Below are positions 12,921-15,593 of a stretch of 15,593 nucleotides of DNA, one piece after another. Each line of letters starts with the position of its first letter. The stretch's first letter is position 1. This DNA comes from Bacteroidales bacterium UBA4417 (lineage in GTDB: Bacteria > Bacteroidota > Bacteroidia > Bacteroidales > UBA4417), in NCBI GenBank assembly GCA_002389705.1, contig DGQJ01000254.1, forward strand, positions 1 through 15,593, in the 5' to 3' direction. A model generated the notes under the pieces. That model had not been told where the DNA came from and searched no databases. It was given only the letters and a program-made list of their open reading frames with translations. Both the position numbers and the translations under genes were made by a program.

Positions 12921-13127
12921 ATGCATTTACTCAGGAACATATACCAGTTTTACTACCAGGGCTTTAAAAGCATGACTGTGGGTAAACGATTGTGGGCCAT
13001 TATTATCATTAAGCTGATTATTCTTTTCCTGGTGTTAAAGCTTTTTTTCTTTCCTGATTTTCTGAAAACAAATTTTAAAACCGACGAAGAGCGCAGTAAC
13101 CATGTTATTGAACAGCTTACGAAATGA
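12921..13127 (+). CDS. DUF4492 small membrane protein, cytochrome bd partner
   Basis: A 68-residue protein with one long hydrophobic helix (about 26-45, AIIIIKLIILFLVLKLFFFP) and charged ends. The blocks YYQGFKSMTVGKRLW and KLFFFPDFLK are characteristic of DUF4492, a Bacteroidota family found just upstream of cydA. By position and topology it may be a small accessory subunit of the oxidase, comparable in role with CydX of E. coli, but it is not homologous as far as I can see. Its promoter is at 12855-12884. It is separated from cydA by about 400 bases of degenerate repeats, which is odd because these genes would normally be close together. Confidence 0.88.
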   Translation: MHLLRNIYQFYYQGFKSMTVGKRLWAIIIIKLIILFLVLKLFFFPDFLKTNFKTDEERSNHVIEQLTK

Positions 13128-13136
13128 TGAAAAGTA

Positions 13137-13216
13137 ATGTGTTAACGTGCTGATTTGTTAATGCGAAAATGTGCTGAGTGTTAATGTAAAAATTTGAAAA
13201 TGTGTTGATGTGGCCA
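13137..13216. repeat. degenerate AATGTGYTGAT-type tandem repeat
   Basis: Imperfect repeats of AATGTGTTAACGTGCTGATT, AATGTGCTGAGTGTTAATG and AATGTGTTGATGTGG type lie directly after the DUF4492 stop. The units are about 15-25 bases and irregular. No gene is supported here. Confidence 0.55.
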
Positions 13217-13227
13217 TTTGAGCATTT

Positions 13228-13480
13228 GAACGCGAAGCATAAAAACCGCAGGCATTGAACCAGGAACAATTGAAAACAGAATAAACGAATAAATGAACCT
13301 TTGAACGCCGCAGGCCTTGAACTCGAAGCAATGAACGCGCAGCACAAACGCCGCAGGCATTGAACCCTTGTTGCTTCATCGTTCCTCCTGCCAATGGCCT
13401 GAAACAACACTGAAACGCGAAGCCTGAAACAACTGAAACCCTGGAACGCCACAGGCATTGAACGCGAAGCATAAACGCCA
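13228..13480. repeat. irregular composite repeat array inside the cyd operon
   Basis: Four copies of a 19-base motif, AACGCCGCAGGCATTGAAC, occur at 13242-13260 (2 mismatches), 13304-13322 (1), 13347-13365 (exact) and 13445-13463 (1). They alternate with GAACGCGAAGC-like words at about 13228, 13319, 13412 and 13460. Spacing is irregular (62, 43 and 98 bases). The minus-strand frames that stay open here reflect the repeat and are not genes. The array occupies most of the leader of cydA. Confidence 0.75.
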
Positions 13481-13527
13481 CATACATTAAATCATTTTAA
13501 TCATTATCTAAACTTAAGTAACCCCTC

Positions 13528-15108
13528 ATGGAAAACATTGACTTCTCTCTTGTTGACTGGTCGCGGGCACAGTTCGCGCTTACAGCCATGTATCACTGGT
13601 TGTTTGTGCCACTTACGCTCGGGCTTTCATTTATAGTCGCATTTATGGAAACGCTCTATGTGCGTACCGGGAACCCCGAATGGAAAAGAATCACAAAATT
13701 CTGGATGACCATTTTCGGGGTCAACTTCGCTATTGGCGTGGCTACAGGTATTATCCTCGAATTCGAATTCGGAACCAACTGGTCGAACTACTCCTGGTTT
13801 GTAGGCGATATTTTTGGCGCCCCGCTGGCCATTGAAGGGATTATGGCCTTTTTCCTCGAAAGCACTTTTATTGCGGTCATGTTTTTTGGATGGAACAAGG
13901 TGGGCAAAAAATTCCATCTGCTTTCCACCTGGCTGGTAGCTTTCGGATCAAACCTCTCTGCTTTATGGATCCTGGTTGCCAATGCATGGATGCAAAATCC
14001 AGCGGGTATGAAATTTAATCCTGATACCGCCCGCAACGAGATGGTTAATTTCTGGGAAGTATTATTCAACCCCGTGGCAATCAATAAATTTTTACATACC
14101 ATTTCCTCGGGTTATGTGCTGGCTTCAATTTTTGTAATGGGTGTAAGCGCCTGGTATTTGCTGAAAAGGCGCGAGCATTTGTTTGCCAAACGAAGTATTA
14201 TTGTTGCTGCAACTTTTGGCCTGGTAACCACGGCTTTCGTAATCTTAACCGGCGACGGATCGGCACGCAATATGGCAAAATATCAGCCTGTGAAATTTGC
14301 CTCTATGGAAAACCTGTATGTAGGCGAGCAGAATGCCCCACTGGTAGCCATCGGCATTTTGAAGGAAGATGTGAAAGACAGTTCCCATAAAAAACAGGAT
14401 TTCCGCTTCGAGATTGAAATCCCGAATATGCTTTCGTACATGGCCTTTCTCGATCCCAACGCTTATGTGCCCGGCATTAAAGATATGGTTCATGGAAACC
14501 AGGAACGGAATATATTGTCTTTCAGCCAGAAGAGCGAGATGGGAAAGATTGCCATTACTTCGCTTGCCGAATATAAAGCTGCTAAAAAGGCCGGTAACGA
14601 CAGCCTGGCAAAAGTAGCCCTGGCAAATTTTGAGGCTAACTATAAATATTTCGGCTATGGATATTATGCCGGACGCGATGTTCACGAACTGATTCCAAGC
14701 GTTCCCACCACTTTTTATTCTTTCCGCATCATGGTGGGGTTAGGATTTCATTTCGGGCTTTTATTCCTGGTTGTTTTGATGTTAACCTTAAAGGATAAAA
14801 TTGAGAAAAAACGATTTATACTTTATACTGCACTTTGGTCGATACCACTGGCTTATATAGCTTCCGAGCTGGGTTGGGTAGTAGCCGAAGTGGGACGGCA
14901 ACCCTGGGTAATACAGGATATTTTGCCTACTATCGCTGCTGTTTCGCAGCTTAAACCGGCTTCGGTACAGGTCACTTTCTGGATGTTCTTCGTCATATTT
15001 ACAGCCCTGCTGATTGCAGAAATTAAAATTATGACTTCGCAAATCAAAAAAGGCCCCACAACGGAAGGCAACCCAACTGAACCGGAAACAGCTAAAACTA
15101 ACTTTTAA
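13528..15108 (+). CDS. cydA: CydA, cytochrome bd ubiquinol oxidase subunit I
   Basis: A 526-residue integral membrane subunit of the high-affinity terminal oxidase that oxidises quinol and reduces oxygen to water. Expected heme ligands are present: H23 (RAQFALTAMYHW, heme b595/d side), H190 (FLHTISSGYVL) and M402 (FYSFRIMVGLG), the b558 ligands. E103 and E111 (AIEGIMAFFLESTF) correspond to the conserved glutamates near the heme sites. GWVVAEVGRQPWVIQ is the family signature after the Q-loop. The Q-loop region between about 245 and 395 is hydrophilic, with a stretch rich in Lys, Ser and Ala (about 330-370). The ATG at 13528 is used because the protein starts with MENIDFSLVDWSRAQFAL as in the family. 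cydB begins 11 bases after the stop. No cydC/cydD is in the window. Confidence 0.97.
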   Translation: MENIDFSLVDWSRAQFALTAMYHWLFVPLTLGLSFIVAFMETLYVRTGNPEWKRITKFWMTIFGVNFAIGVATGIILEFEFGTNWSNYSWFVGDIFGAPLAIEGIMAFFLESTFIAVMFFGWNKVGKKFHLLSTWLVAFGSNLSALWILVANAWMQNPAGMKFNPDTARNEMVNFWEVLFNPVAINKFLHTISSGYVLASIFVMGVSAWYLLKRREHLFAKRSIIVAATFGLVTTAFVILTGDGSARNMAKYQPVKFASMENLYVGEQNAPLVAIGILKEDVKDSSHKKQDFRFEIEIPNMLSYMAFLDPNAYVPGIKDMVHGNQERNILSFSQKSEMGKIAITSLAEYKAAKKAGNDSLAKVALANFEANYKYFGYGYYAGRDVHELIPSVPTTFYSFRIMVGLGFHFGLLFLVVLMLTLKDKIEKKRFILYTALWSIPLAYIASELGWVVAEVGRQPWVIQDILPTIAAVSQLKPASVQVTFWMFFVIFTALLIAEIKIMTSQIKKGPTTEGNPTEPETAKTNF

Positions 15109-15119
15109 AACCAAGCATC

Positions 15120-15593
15120 ATGTTCGAAGCATTTTCATATATCACATTACAGCAGTATTGGTGGATCATCGTTTCTCTGCTGGGAGCCATACTCGTTTTC
15201 CTGATGTTCGTACAGGGCGGGCAAACACTTATTTATACCATTGGCAAAACCAATGACGAGCGAACCATCCTCATTAACCTGCTGGGTCGCAAATGGGAAT
15301 TCACATTTACCACACTGGTAACTTTTGGCGGAGCGTTTTTCGCTTCCTTCCCTTTGTTCTATTCCACCAGTTTTGGTGGAGCTTACTGGGTGTGGATTGT
15401 GATCCTGTTTGCCTTTATTGTTCAGGCTGTATCGTACGAATACCGGAACAAAGCTGGTAATTTCCTTGGAAAAGGCACCTATGAAATTTTCCTCCTCCTG
15501 AATGGGATTTTAGCTCCATTGCTGATTGGAACCGCCGTTGCTACTTTCTTCACGGGATCGCAGTTCTCAGTAAACTTTATGAATATCACCCGC
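15120..15593 (+). CDS. cydB: CydB, cytochrome bd ubiquinol oxidase subunit II, N-terminal part
   Basis: The frame starts at ATG 15120, 11 bases after the cydA stop, and is open to the right edge (158 codons seen), so the gene is cut by the window. The translation begins MFEAFSYITLQQYWWIIVSL and shows several hydrophobic helices. The WW of the first helix, the GRKWEFTFTTLVTFGGAFFASFP region and the YEYRNKAG segment (where E. coli CydB has a similar loop) are typical. In place of the DGFDMG-like stretch of E. coli CydB, this protein has LMFVQGGQTLIYTIG, as in Bacteroidota-type subunits. It forms the oxidase with CydA and is co-transcribed with it. C-terminal features cannot be judged. Confidence 0.95.
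   Translation, partial: MFEAFSYITLQQYWWIIVSLLGAILVFLMFVQGGQTLIYTIGKTNDERTILINLLGRKWEFTFTTLVTFGGAFFASFPLFYSTSFGGAYWVWIVILFAFIVQAVSYEYRNKAGNFLGKGTYEIFLLLNGILAPLLIGTAVATFFTGSQFSVNFMNITR

Noticed and set aside
13228..13480. Possible CRISPR array
   Set aside because: Repeat copies are short, imperfect and irregularly spaced (62, 43 and 98 bases), and no cas gene is present.
13117..13487. Two minus-strand reading frames of about 110 aa between DUF4492 and cydA
   Set aside because: They translate the repeat array into low-complexity repetitive peptides (FNACG, ASR-like), both frames are open for the same reason, and no family or promoter supports them.

Overview
The window looks like a chromosomal segment of a member of the Bacteroidota, probably a Bacteroidales-type bacterium from an anaerobic or microaerobic habitat. 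The evidence is the family content (DUF5686 outer-membrane barrel, stand-alone LptB, short PssA with the MKKHIPN start, DUF4492 next to cytochrome bd). It is supported by repeated matches to the Bacteroidota promoter pattern TTG-N17-21-TAnnTTTG, and by the absence of clear Shine-Dalgarno sequences. No rRNA, tRNA, insertion sequence, prophage or CRISPR array was seen. The DUF5686 gene at the left edge and cydB at the right edge are both cut by the window.

Layout, left to right. (1) 1-4036 is envelope housekeeping and regulation: the 3' end of a DUF5686 gene, lptB with its own promoter, pssA converging on it with a TTG start, an 88-aa orphan with its own promoter, and a Crp/Fnr-family regulator on the minus strand. 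(2) 4562-7721 is a tightly packed three-gene operon: a DUF364 'heavy-metal chelation' protein, a 580-aa membrane protein that appears to join an ECF-transporter S-like region, an EcfT/CbiQ-like region and a THEP1-type NTPase in one chain, and a MarC-family membrane protein. It ends at a strong bidirectional hairpin terminator. (3) 7896-11156 on the minus strand holds a large secreted Cys-type sulfatase and a hotdog acyl-CoA thioesterase. (4) 11208-12832 is a plus-strand operon of an 81-aa membrane protein, DUF134 (HTH plus zinc ribbon), DUF1847 (Cys-rich) and a NifX/NifB-type cofactor-binding protein with a His/Cys-rich tail. Its promoter carries a perfect 16-bp palindrome between the -33 and -7 elements. 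(5) 12921-15593 is the cytochrome bd operon (DUF4492, cydA, partial cydB), with about 350 bases of degenerate repeats between DUF4492 and cydA.

How the parts may work together (inference): two modules, DUF364/ECF-like/MarC and DUF134/DUF1847/NifX-like, both point to uptake or handling of a metal or metal cofactor. The Crp/Fnr regulator and cytochrome bd fit low-oxygen life. The best candidate for an undescribed system is the fused transporter-like protein at 5361-7103, whose nucleotide-binding domain is of the THEP1 kind rather than an ABC ATPase. Several intergenic spaces carry short degenerate tandem or dispersed repeats, one of them present in opposite orientations about 2.2 kb apart.
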